From contig OU696579.1 of the NCBI GenBank assembly GCA_916048095.2, positions 2,852,001 through 2,916,000 of the forward strand: 64,000 bases of DNA. Reading direction: 5' to 3'. The notes beneath the pieces are model-generated. The model saw only the letters and a list, made by a program, of their open reading frames with translations, searched no databases and was not told the DNA's origin. The stretch's first letter is position 1. Each line of letters opens with the position of its first letter. Origin of the DNA: Sacculina carcini (lineage: Eukaryota > Arthropoda > Thecostraca > Sacculinidae). Positions 10,320 through 22,500 of the stretch are shown piece after piece. Made by a program: the position numbers and the translations under genes.

Positions 10320-12372
10320 GTCTACCACAAATGCCAGGGACGGAATCACTTTGCTCGAATGTGTCAGCAGGTGATCAAAAAAGACGCACAACAGAGGTGC
10401 AAATGTATTCAAAGACAGCGAAATGCTGTGCACAATATGGATGACGACCTGTCTGAAAGTGAGTGGGTGAACAATGTCGAGAAACCCAAAAAAAGACAAA
10501 GAAACCAGATGTAAAAGGATGATAGCCGGCAAAGCGATAAATTTTCAAATCGACACCGGATCATCAGTCAACTGTATTCCGGCGCACTATGTGAATAAAG
10601 TGAACAAAACGCACACTGTGCTACGCACACTGTGCTACGCACATGGAGCGGGCAAAAGATGAAGCCAGTCGGCAAGTCTAGAATGAATGTGATGAATCCG
10701 AAGAATGGGAAAAAGTACAATGTCGAGTTTGTTGTTTATGACGGTGATCTGTCCATTGCTGGGTCTGAGAGCTGCCCGACAGCTGCAACTAATTGATGTT
10801 AACGAGCACAACTTTGCGCTTGCTGATGCGCTATCACGCGCACCCGCTGAAAAATCCGCCCATGATGATGCGGAAGATGTAAACGTCCTGGGTGACTCAT
10901 CGGTGCAGCCACATCGTCTGGCTGAAATAAGAGACGCAACCAATCAAGATTCTGACCTACAAGTATTGAAGGATGTGATTGTGAAAGGTCGGCCAGTGGA
11001 CAAGTCACTTCTTCCTAATTGTGAGATGCCTTACTTCAGTTATCGCGACGAGTTGACCGTTGAGGACGGCATTATTCTGCGTGGCGAACGCATAGTCATC
11101 CCTGCCAGTCTGCGATCTTATATGAAATCAAGAGTGCATGCGGGTCATGCTGGAGTCAATTCATGTCTGCGACGGGCCCGAGATTTGATATTCTGGCATG
11201 GCATGTCGTCTGAAATACGCCAACTAATCGAATCCTGTACGGTGTGTGCCAGTAATGCGGTGAGTAACAGCAAGGAAACGCTGATCTCGCATCCTATACC
11301 GACTCTCCCGTGGAAAAAAGTAGCAACTGACTTGTTTGCTATCAGTGGTAGAAACTACCTTGTTACTGTTGATTACTACGGCCAGTTTATTGAAGTTGAT
11401 TTTCTACCAGACACTACAATCAGTACAGTGATTCACAAACTGAAACATCATTTTGCTCGTTACGGAATTCCCGAAACTCTCGTGTCCGACAATGAACCAC
11501 AATATATAAGCAGCGAGTTCGGAGATTTCGCGCGTACGTGGGGTTTCCAGCACTGCACATCGAGTCCAGGGAAATGCACAGTCTAATGGTGCAGCTGAGG
11601 CTGCGGTGAAAGTGGTCAAACGCTGGATGATCAAGTGTCGAGCGTCGAAAGAAGATCTCTACATTGGTCTTTTGAACCTGCGTAATACAGCGCAAGAAGG
11701 TGTAGAGTGGAGCCCCTGTCAGCGGCTCATGGGACGTCGGACGCGAACAATCGTACCGACACACACCTCTCGGCTACAGCCACAACGAATGCTTGGTAGC
11801 CAAGTGCAACACCAACTGGAGGTAAAACGACATAACAGTGCTGTACACTGTGCTGGTCGGCGCTTGCTCCCACAACTGTCCGTCGGTGACAGAGTGTACG
11901 TACAGCCAATAGATGGGAGGAGCAAAGAGTGGCGACGCGCGGAGGTGACGACCAAGGATGGTGCAAGAGACTACTGGGTATGCACACCCACGGCAGAGTG
12001 TTTCGCCACAATCGCCGTTACCTGAGGTCGCCTACCAACAGGGCGGTGACAGACGGCGAGCAGACAATGACATAGGGGACAGCGCGCAGTGCAGACGATG
12101 ATTCAGGGGGATCTGGTTCATCAATGCATGGTGACATATCTTCCGCGGAACCAGAGAGAAAATCACCGATGAAGACACGCTGCGGAAGGGTCATTGTTAG
12201 GCCATTGCGTTATAATGATTATGTTTAATTATATTGTATTGTGTTTGTTATGCAGTTCAGTTTTTTGTCACATTACACCGTTTGCGTACGGGGGGAGATG
12301 TTACGTCTGGCATCACTCCTCAAAATGGTAACAAGTGCGGAGTTGACATGTGGAGCTCAATACAGTGATACG
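10320..12372 (+). mobile_element. Ty3/Gypsy fragment with protease and integrase
   Basis: A broken Gypsy copy inside the CR1-like LINE. Parts seen: a Gag zinc knuckle (CQGRNHFARMC, about 10330), aspartic protease (FQIDTGSSVNCIP, about 10545), the end of RNase H (DALSRAPAEK), and integrase (about 11090-11580; HAGHAGVNSCLRRARDLIFW, CTVC, VSDNEPQYISSEF). The tail to about 12370 includes a possible 3' LTR start (TGTTACGTCTGG, 12299). It is broken, with several breaks, and no matching 5' LTR or TSD is visible. It belongs to a lineage different from the element at 2017 and looks older. Confidence 0.8.
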
Positions 12373-13740
12373 TTTTGTTTTGTTTAGCTACAATGAACAA
12401 TCACTTAACAGATCCCACTCTTCCATGCAACTATCGTCCAATTTCTATTCTATTTGTGTCCTTCAAGCTTCTAGAATCTGCCATCCTTGTTCAATTACGG
12501 CCTATCATCTTGCCTGCCCTCGATACTTGCCAATCTGGTTTTGTATCTCAGCACCCTACCGAAACACTTCTCTGCCTCGCCAATGATCTACTATAAAAAT
12601 TTTCATCAGGAAATTCCGTGCTTCTGATTTCCTTAGATTTTTCTGCTGCCTTCGATCTAGTCGACCACGAAATCTTATGCTGCGATCTTGCTCATCTAGG
12701 CCTCACATCTACTGCACTTTCTCTTCTTACCTCATATCTAAATGATCGTTCCTATGCTGTTCGCAGTAATGCGGCTTTATCGTGCGACTTCCGTCTCACC
12801 TCTGGGGTTCCACAAGGCTCATTTCTTGGTCCTATACTTTTCAACTTATACGTGTCATCCCTTTCTCCTATTCTCCGCAGCTATCCAGTTTCATTTCACG
12901 TATACGCTGACGACATCCAAATATATTTTTATCTTTCTCCTCATTCTTCAAATTTGGTCTCTATGCTGCTCACCCAGATTTATTCTTGGGCTACTTCACG
13001 TAAACTTGTTCTCAACCCTGACAAAACAGAATATCTAGTCTTTCACCCTCCACGAATTTCTCCTCAACCTTCCGCTAGCCAATCAAATACGCAATTTGGG
13101 TGTCTTGTTCGATCCTAACCTTTCTTTCTCGACTCATTTTTCTCAGCTTGCCCGCTCGTGCCGCTTTTTACTCCGACAATTTTACCCTATTCGTTCGTCG
13201 ATTGATGTCTCATCCGCTAGTCTTCTGGTAAACTCCTATCTTATCTTTCTCTCTATCTAAATTCATATTTTTTCTAAGATCGACTATTGCAACTCGCTCT
13301 TCTTCCATCTTCCCTTGAAATCTATCCGCCAACTCCAAGGAGTGATCAACCTTGCTTGTCGGTTTGTACTGATGCTTCCTCCGCGAACCCCCACTTCGGT
13401 GCATATCCGGCAGATCGGTTACCTGCTCTTTTTCGTATCCGCTATAAGGTATGTTGTCTGGTCTTCAAACTTATCCACTCTCCCTCTTCTCCTTCATATC
13501 TCCGTTCCCTATTGACTCTCAATAATCGCACTTCTTGTCGCATTCCTGTGCCATTAGTCTGTCCTCCTGCTCTTAATCAATCTTCTTGGTCATCCAAATC
13601 TTTTTATTTCTCTGCTCCTCGTATCTATAACTCGCTTATAACTTGTGGTGAACCACAAGTCTTCATTCCGATCCTTTTCTGCTGATCTTCATAAATATCT
13701 GCTCACTCGTTCTCTTGATGATTGAATGTATGATTTGTCT
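12373..13740 (+). mobile_element. CR1-like LINE, third segment (reverse transcriptase)
   Basis: RT of the CR1-like LINE: CNYRPISILFVSFKLLESA, then LISLDFSAAFDLVDHEI, SGVPQGSFLGPILFNLYV, FHVYADDIQIY and LNPDKTEYLVFHPP, with RT-end sequence in other frames to about 13690. The N-terminal RT stretch of about 80 residues expected between the second and third segments is missing. Frame changes occur at about 12596, 13110 and later. The YADDIQIY form and the lack of RNase H fit the CR1/L2/Rex group. Confidence 0.8.
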
Positions 13741-14231
13741 TTGGTTATATGTGTGTTGTTCGGGCTGATCGTCCTGTGCTGTACCCTCGTTGTTCTTGCT
13801 TGATATTTGTCTTTTTACTCACTGTGAATTATCTGCTTTCGTTGCTGCGTCCCGTTTTTGCATCTCTTGCATTCGTCGTTGTCTGGTCAGGCTTCGCCCT
13901 GCTACTGGTAACCGTGCAATTCCAGTACAACCAGATTCATGGTCGAGTCGTCGGCGACTAAACCGACCCCCCACTGTTCTGCAGTGAGGAGGGTGGCCAG
14001 ACACCCGACAGGAAAAAATAAAACCTGTTTCAAGGGCGGATGAGTTATCTGATAGCCAACGGCCATCTAGCATGTTTCAGTTTACAAACGTGTTTTCACT
14101 TTTCCATTTGTGCCTACTCCCTGCTCGCTGTGATGTTCCTGTCGGTTGTATCCTTTTCGCGCCTGTGTATAAATATGTGCGCTATATTAAATATGTGCGC
14201 TATATAAAATATGTGCTGTTGTTGTTATTGC
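13741..14231. other. LINE 3' end and unassigned sequence
   Basis: Possibly the 3' UTR of the CR1-like LINE. It contains a short tandem at about 14167-14215 (atatgtgcgctatat type). No gene or element border was identified. Confidence 0.35.
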
Positions 14232-16440
14232 TAGGAATCTCAAAAGTTAATAGTTACTTTTCACCTGAAGGTCAAATTTTCATGATATACCTAGAACAAC
14301 ACAAAAAGTTGCGTATGATGATTATTAAAAAAGTTATTAGGTTACCAAAACTTAGTTTTTCATCGTTAGGTAAACTTTTGCTGTAGGGCTTCTTTTTTAT
14401 CGTTATACTATTTTTTGCAATTTTTCGAGTTATTAAGTCACTTGATCCGGAGGTTTGGTACCTGTTTCCAAATAAAAGACACAAACTGTACAAATCGGGG
14501 TATAATTGGAAATGCGATGGAATATCATGTCTGAAGTTCAAGAAATGTCAACTTATTGGCTGTTGAAATTTAGCACTTGTTCCTCACTTCACTCTCTGTA
14601 CTACTGGCTAGTTTACATGTTTAGCGTACGCGTGATATTGTGTTTTCATTTTAGGAAATGGAACATATTCACGACCATTACTAAAATAAATAATTACATT
14701 AGCTAGGAATGTGTTCACCAACTTCCAACTTTTTACTTTTTGATGATTATGCTCCTAATTTCAAAGTTAGGTCACTTTTGGGTGGGTTGTTGTAAACATG
14801 ACACCAACGCGGAGATAAGGTGGAAACGAGGACAATAGGGACGGGGTGCAAAATATTCCTTTTTGAGACAGCATGTTTTGTAGGTAAGATTTTAGGCTAC
14901 ATTTATAGGTTACTTTTTATCAAAAATACTTACTTTTTATGATTTTTAGGTGACTTTTTGACAGCCCCAGTAATTACTGATAATTAGGGCTGTCAAAAAG
15001 TAACCCAAGATCCCTAAAAAGGTCAATATTTTCTGCAGCTCTGAAGGAATTATTCGGATCTGATACAATATTGCCCTATGAACATATTAGCCACAAACGC
15101 TTGTATACTTTCATATACATTGTATATTTTCTCCCATACTCTAGAATAGGGCAATATGTTCACCTCGGCCAGTGTAGTGTCAAAGGCGTACCAAGTGCGG
15201 TGAGTGCGACTGCGGCTTGTAGCCAATATGTTCACTTTTCACCATAGCGTAATTTCAGTGGTTTTCAACACAAGACACGAGTTTCTATACAACAAGTAGC
15301 TAGCACCTTACATATTGTGCGGTTATTGGCTCAGTAATCTAACTTGACATAACCTGACCTGACCTAACCTAGCCAATAACCGCACAGTATGTTGTGTGCT
15401 AGCTACTTGTTGTATATAAACTCGTGCGTTGCTTTGAAAACCACTGAAATTATGCTATGGTGAAAAGTGAACATATTGGCCACAAGCCACAGTCGCACTT
15501 GATACGCCTTTGACACTAAACTGGCCGAGGTGAACATATTGCCCTATTGCAGAGTATGGGAGTACTCGGGCATTTGTGGCTAATATGTTCATAGGGCCAA
15601 TATTGTAGTACTCCCAATTATTCTTAGTAATGGCCGCAAAAATGTTCTTTATATTGCTTGAGTGGGCCTTTTGTGAGGCGCCCTATCAAATAAGCACATG
15701 CTACAGGTTGTACTTCCCTGCGACAGTATGTATATTTCTGTGAGCGAAAACACTGTAAGAGTGTATGCCCGTCCTCGTGTAAGTACAGCTTTGATCACTC
15801 TGTACACAGTCTTATGATAGGAGGCACTGTTTCGTTGCTTGAGCTCAAATGTGGGAAAGTGGCTCTATCTGACGCCCTGAAAATCACACGGTACTTCCAA
15901 TCCAAGAAAATGCGTATTGACAAGAGTTACTGTGCAGTATCGAGTCTAGGGAGCTCAAATGGCGTACTATACCACGCTCCAAACATCTTGTGGCACCCTC
16001 TGGTTCGTGCGCGTTTTAAAAAAATGAAATGCCACTATCCCGCGTAGCCAAAAACGTAAAAACAGCGATCAGCGCAGATACTAAGGTTAAGATCAATCGC
16101 TAATTCTTGACAACGGAAATGTGGATATTTCTTGAACTTCAGGCCTGATATTCCATCTCTTTTCCTACTATATCCTGATTTATACCGTTTTTGTGCCTTT
16201 TGTCTAAAAAACGTTATCAAACTCTGTGGTGAAATGACCTATTAACAAGAAAAATAACAAAAAGTAACCTAACGATAAAAATAACCTAACGATGAAAAAG
16301 TAACTTCTGGAAATCTAATAGCATTTTTAAATAATTATCGCAACCAACCTTTTTGTGTGTTTAGGTTTCGTATGAAAAACTGACCTTTAGGTGAAAAGTA
16401 CCTTTATTAACTTTTGACAGCCCTACTGATAATGGATAGC
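14232..16440. mobile_element. Cluster of inverted-repeat DNA elements
   Basis: The left end (about 14240, AAAGTTAATAGTTACTTTTC) and the right end (about 16385-16428, read inversely as AAAAGTTAATAAAGG then CTTTTCACCT) are inverted matches. Near 14955 a tgactttttgacagccc meets an inverted gggctgtcaaaaagtaac at about 14987. So one long element, or two abutting elements with AGGGCTGTCAAAAGT ends, fills the stretch, with a TA-flanked foldback MITE at 15066-15605 inside. No transposase was recognised; short open frames at 15814-16220 match nothing I know. Confidence 0.5.
15066..15605. mobile_element. Foldback MITE with long inverted arms, TA TSD
   Basis: 540 bp with near-perfect inverted arms of about 250 bp. 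The left arm starts CAATATTGCCCTATGAACA and the right arm ends with its complement, between TA dinucleotides. The centre is rich in AACCTGACCT. Nothing is coded. TA target and long TIRs suggest Tc1/mariner-type mobilisation. A second, half copy lies at about 48745-49050. Confidence 0.8.
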
Positions 16441-16594
16441 AAATTCACTAATAAAATATCAGTCAATTGTAGCTATTGCCAGAAGAGGAGATTTCATACA
16501 AGTGACGCCTAATTAGAGGTGCCATTTAAACAGGGTGTCGTTCAAATAAAGGGGTTTCATCGTATATTAAGCTATAGCAAACTAGCCGACAGAC

Positions 16595-16714
16595 CTTGTT
16601 CACCATGGTGCGTGTGTCAGCATTGCTGGCGTCCACACACAAGTCGAGCAATGTGCACAACACGCGTCTCTGTACGTCAATCGAGCTGATCGCCTGGAAA
16701 AACGCCGCAGTCAT
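16595..16714 (-). CDS. HEATR1: HEATR1 exon 17 (last recognised)
   Basis: 40 codons, phase 0. Acceptor gtacacag|ATG. MTAAFFQAISSIDVQRRVLC, then TLLDLCVDASNADTRTMVNK, matches human KPFFAAISDEKVQQKLLRM and LFDLLVNCKNSHCAQTVSS, about residue 1150 of human. Donor aag|gtctgt. No following exon is visible down to position 1. Confidence 0.92.
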
Positions 16715-17937
16715 CTGTGTACACACAAACATACACAAACACAGTCATAATAATGGTAGAATACGCATTAGCGCTTCTAACTCGTTCAATTTATTGTGAT
16801 TTTGGAGCATCTGTATAAAATATGCAAGCTTTATATAAACATAAATAAACGCAATGAACGCAAAATTAGCGTTAATTAATATTAATTAAATAATAAATAA
16901 TTCAAATTAAATAAATGCAACATAATGTAATATCCTTCTTGTTTATTTTTTTTGTAAATGGCAGTCTATTAAACACGCACACACACACACACAAACCAAC
17001 CGCGTCCAGCAGCAGCGACTGTGGCGACACCCAGCGGTCATCAGTCGAACTATCACCACCATCAAACGTGCAGCACACGACCGCGTGCTGGGCGAGCGCT
17101 TGACTCCACGTGTCAAACACGCCAGACTCACAGAGCCACCTGGCGGTGGCCGGCGTAAACAGTTGCAGTCGCGCCGTCAACAGTCGGCCCATCTGTCGGT
17201 CGCTCGGAGAATCAGAAGCAGTTGCTAGTAGCAGAGGATGTGAGAAGGAAAGAGCAGCAGTAACGGAGGCCGACGCTAACTGAAAATGCACACACAAAAA
17301 CAAATATAAACGTACAAATTAAACAGTCATAGACAAACATAAACACGGACTAGCAAAGCTACATAACAAAGACAACGAAATACGACGCTAAAACCACACA
17401 CACCATCATACAGATATTGCACCAATATAACATAACACTAATATGTACGTATGTGCGTGCTATTTTTGCCCCGTGTGGAAATAGTAGAAAACTTATCGTA
17501 ACTGATTGCATGCTAATTTGCGTATCACTTTTTGAGGTAGAAAACATAAAAATAACATGTTCATGAGACCAAATGAATACAAAAAGAACGAAAAATATAA
17601 TTTAAAAAGCGGAAAAAATAATTGAAAATGAAATTAAAAGAATAGAATATGAGCAAAAATACACTTGACTGACACGATGAATAGACGACGCGAGTAGTCG
17701 TAGCAAGTGACATTGTATATGCTCTGGTAGATAAGCAGAACCAGCATGCGTGTTATGGATGCCACCACCATCGACAACACACGGACGAATACAGCAGCCA
17801 AGAAGGGCGCTCAAGTGAGCAACCGGAGCAGAGCGCATACACTCAATCAACGCCCTGCATGCACACACATACACACACACACACATACAGTTTAGTTTAG
17901 ACTGTCGTGACGTGTACAAACACAGTTTAGTTGAGAC

Positions 17938-17978
<41 letters not shown>

Positions 17979-19463
17979 TACATTACATTAAGACATGTAT
18001 ATCGCGCTTTCCACCCGAGGGTCTTAAAAGAGCTCAAACACACACACACACACACACATTACATTACATTACATTAAGACATGTATATCGCGCTTTTCAC
18101 CCGAGGGTCTCAAAAGAGCTCAAACACACACACACACACACACACACGATCAAGCACAAGAGTCATACACATACACAATCACGAACACTCACTCACCTAC
18201 ACACACACACACACACACACACAACAGACTAGTATATATACGCACAAACACAAACATACACTCACGTTTACATACTCAAAAATACACACGCACACACACA
18301 TACATATTGAATAAGATAGCACAGCAGACATACAGCACGGAAGACAACACAACATACAACACATTAAGACAACACAGCAGGCATACAACAACATACACTC
18401 AGATTGACAAATCACAACACAATAGACACTCAAATACAAACCAGAAAACACAACATAACAGACACAGAAAGACATACACTCAAACAAATAGACAGAGAAC
18501 ACAACTCAACAGACACACAAACACAGATAACAGAGCTCAACACAACAACACACAGACAGCATACAATGGAGAAACATACATACACAAGAACGGAAAACAC
18601 ACGCATGAAGCACATACACATAGAAGACAGAATGATCATAGAATGACAGAATGACAGAACAATCAGACCTTATATTCAGTACTAATATATACAATATTAT
18701 TAAGACAGTAATAAGACTTAGTGAGAAAGAAACTTTTACTATGTTTTTTGAAAAGAGATAGATATTTGATTGAGCGTATTGAAGGAGAAAGCCTATTGTA
18801 GATACGAGGTCCTAAGATAGAGAAACAACGATTGTAGTGAGAATGCCTAGAAGGAAAGGAAGGTTCAACTAGTAGAAAAGGATCGTTAGAAGACCTAAGA
18901 GAAAGAGATGATATTATATAAGAGAGGAGGTCAAACAGATACGCAGGCTTACGAAGATGAAGAGCTGAATGAATAATTAAACAAATACGATACTCAACAA
19001 GAGCCTTAATGGGAAGTAACCTAAGTTTTTGTAAAGAAGAAGAAACATGAGAGCCCGAAGGAAGATTAAATATCATACGACAGGCCTTATTAATAATAGA
19101 TTGAAGTTTCCTAAGCTGGCGGTGGTTGAGAGATAGTAGAAGAGAACAGAAATACTGAACTTTGCTAAAGATGAATGAGTTGGCTAACTTAAAGGCAGCA
19201 GAGATAGTTATATATCTACGAATGGAATAGATACGCCTTAGTTGAAAGTTACAGCACCTGATAATGTCAGAGATGTGTGGATCCAAAGAAAGAGAGCTAT
19301 CAAGAATGATACCAAGACTACGTACAGAGCAGGATAGAGGTATACTAAGAGAAGTAGTACTATTAGAAGATGGAAAGAGAATATACTTAGTCTTATCAGA
19401 ATTAAGTTTGAGATGACGAGTGAACGCCCATCTTTCTACACACACACACACACACACACATAC

Positions 19464-19547
<84 letters not shown>

Positions 19548-22500
19548 GAGTATACACACACACAGTTTAGTATACACACACACACACACACACACAGTTT
19601 AGTTTAGACTGTCGTGACGTGCGGATGTGTTTTGGTAATGCCGTGGAATTTACTGGGTTTTTATGGTGTTACGGTGTCAGGAAGTTGCATAGGAGTGTAG
19701 CTAGGTGTGAGGAGTGGTAGAGTGTGTATAGTTTGTATGGTGTGAGGAGTGGTAGAGTGTGTACAGTTTGTATGGTGTGCGCAGGGTAGAGCTTTTGTTC
19801 CGCTATAGAATGTTGGTATTGGTTTCATTTTTAGTGAATTCAGCAGAACGTTAACGATCAATTTTGAGGAAAAATCACCGAGAAAAATTATAGTGTAATT
19901 CACGCGAAATGTAACGAGAAGGGCTTGCGATGATTAAATAGCAAAACGACAAGTGAACAAGTGACAAGTGAACGAACTGCAAATGCAGTAGATATGGCAA
20001 CGCTGAATGCGACCTGTGTCGTATGTAATGCTGCCGCGAGAGCTGGCACCAGGCACGCCAATCTGACCGGCGTGCAAAATCATTTTTCTGCGCAACAAAG
20101 ACCACAACATGTCTTGCAATCGCAGCGGCAATTGTCAGTTAGCACCTATGAACAGAAGCTGCGCTGGATGCCGCCTGGCCCGCTGCCTCGCCGTCGGAGT
20201 CGACCAGCAAACACCCGACTCCACGTCTCCACAGCAGCTGTCCGCCCACTGCAACACGCCCAGTGCCAACAAACGCACGATATCATGCGCGGCTTGCGAG
20301 CAAATCTACCACCTCACGTGTGTGGGAGTCACTCGCTCGCAAGCCAATGTATTGCCGGCGTGGCATTGTCGCGGCTGCAGTCGGAATGCGGCGACATTCA
20401 CCCACCAGAGATAATTGATACCAACGACAACACATCGGACGATATCGCCACGGCACTGGCTTCTCTGCGGCAGCAGCGCCACGTGCGGCAGCATGTGCCC
20501 CGCGCCTTGCGTCACCGTGTTGCAGCCGACCTCACCGAGCGCATCACGACGGCTCTGCAGCAGCGCACACCCACTGCTTGGTGGCGGCTGCTGTCCTACG
20601 CTGCGACAGGCCCTCTAAGCACCGGGATCACAACACCACAGCCCGTTGCACGTCATCACACGCGCCCGAGGCCGCAGAACGAGGACACCGTTGTGTCTCG
20701 CAGCGTGAGGACCAAGTGCGCTGACGGCGATATTCGTGGGACTCTGCACATACTCTCATCGGACGACGCTGTCGCCGGCGTCAGCGATGACGTCACACGG
20801 GCGCTGGAAGCCAAGCACCCGCCGTCAACGGAGGACGAGCCACAGTGGCCGCAGGACTAGTTGCCGGGGCCGTCTTTCGATGACAGAGACGTCAAAGCCG
20901 CCGTGCACGCGTTGCCGAAAAGCTCGTCGGGCGGACTGGACGGTCTCCGGCTCATGTACGTGCGCCAGCTGCTCGCCCCACAGACAGCGGAGGCCGGAAA
21001 CCAGCTGCTAAAATCGCTCACTGCCCTCATCAACTGCTGCGCACAGGACATTGCCCGATTCTCGACTTCGCCAAGGGCGCATTTTTCAGTGCACGCCTCG
21101 TCGCCCTTAGGAAAAAATCGGGGGGGTCTGCGCCCAATAGCAGTGGGCAGCATCTTCCGGCGTATCGCCAGCAAGCTGGTAGCCGGCAAACTGGCGTCGG
21201 CGCTGGCGCACGAGCTACGCCCAGTGCAGCTGGGCGTATGTACAAGGATGGGATGTGAGGCGGCTGTGCACACAACGCGCCACTTCATTTCAGCGAACAA
21301 GGGGCGGCGCGGTCACGTTCTGGTGAAACTAGACGTGGCCAACGCCTTCAATTGCGTCAACCGCCGCACCCTGCTGGATGAGGTGAGCCGCCGCTTCCCC
21401 GTCGCACTCCCGCTCGTCGCACAGGCATACGGCCAGCCAACACCTCTGTTCTACGGTACCACACGTATCTGGTCGTGCCGGGGCGTCCAGCAGGGAGACT
21501 CCCTTGGTCCCGCACTGTTCGCCATAGCGGTCGATCCGGTGGCTCAGCAGCTCGAGTCACCGCTGAACGTCTAGTACGTCGACGACGCCACAATAGGAGG
21601 GCCTTCAGACGTCGTGCAATCAGACATCAGGCGTCTCGTCCCAGCCCTGCACGACATCGGCCTCACACTGAAAACCACCAAGTGCGAGGCCATCGGGCTC
21701 GGACCCTCCGATGACGACACGGCCGACTCGCTGATCCAGAGGCACCTGTCGGGAGCCACCTCAACACCAGCGGCAATGGCAACACTTCTGGGCGCACCCC
21801 TCGAGTCCGGAGGCATACCGGAAGCCCTGGACAACATCCATCACCAACTGGAGCTGCTCATCAGGCGCACCACCAGCATCGGTTCGCACCCGGCGCTGTT
21901 CTTCCTGAGCAGATACGCGTCGGTGCCGCGGGCCATGTACCTGATGAGAGCAGCCCCAGTATACAGGGCGACACCTCAGCTTGTCACCATCGACTAGGGC
22001 CTCCGATCGGCCATCGGCACCTGCTGCAACGTCGACCTGGACGACGACCAATGAGAGCAAGCGGCGCTGCCCGTCCGTCTGGGTGGCATCGGAGCTAGGC
22101 GGCTGATTGACGTGGCACTGCCTGCTCATATCGCCTCAATGGAGGCCGCTGGGGACCTGGTCAGTCATATAATTGACCGCCAACGCGGTGACAGACCTGG
22201 TCTCCCGGCGCCCCCCGTAGAGGAGTTTGTGAGTAAAATGTGCCCGGCCTTCAGTCAAGATCAGCCCCTCACTCAGCGTCAACTTGACAGGAGTGCGTCA
22301 TAGCTCCGCTGGAATAATGTGCTCCAGAGAGCTAACCAGGTCGACCGAGCTCGCCTTCTGGCTGCGGCCGCACCTCATAGCGGCGCCTGGTTGTCCGCCC
22401 TTCCGGTATCCAGCCTCGGCCTGCTACTGCCTGACGAAGCCGTTCACGTCGACGTGGCGCTGCGCCTGGGAGCCGCCATCCAACAGCCGTACAGGTGCCA

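Noticed and set aside
10168-10532. Minus-strand 191-codon frame (10532-9957)
   Set aside because: Antisense shadow across the border of the LINE and the Gypsy fragment, with no domain.
19437-19607. Open frames through the CA tract
   Set aside because: Thr/His repeat frames are artefacts of (CA)n; the same holds at 17602-18310, 43762-44019 and similar tracts.
19994-20395. Exon of a host nuclear receptor gene
   Set aside because: The reading continues in frame into a PHD-like finger and then, after one frame change, into the RT, with no splice sites between. It sits antisense in another gene's intron.
20109-20414. Host PHD-finger gene
   Set aside because: It is directly followed by R2-type RT and nuclease sequence, so it is part of the LINE.
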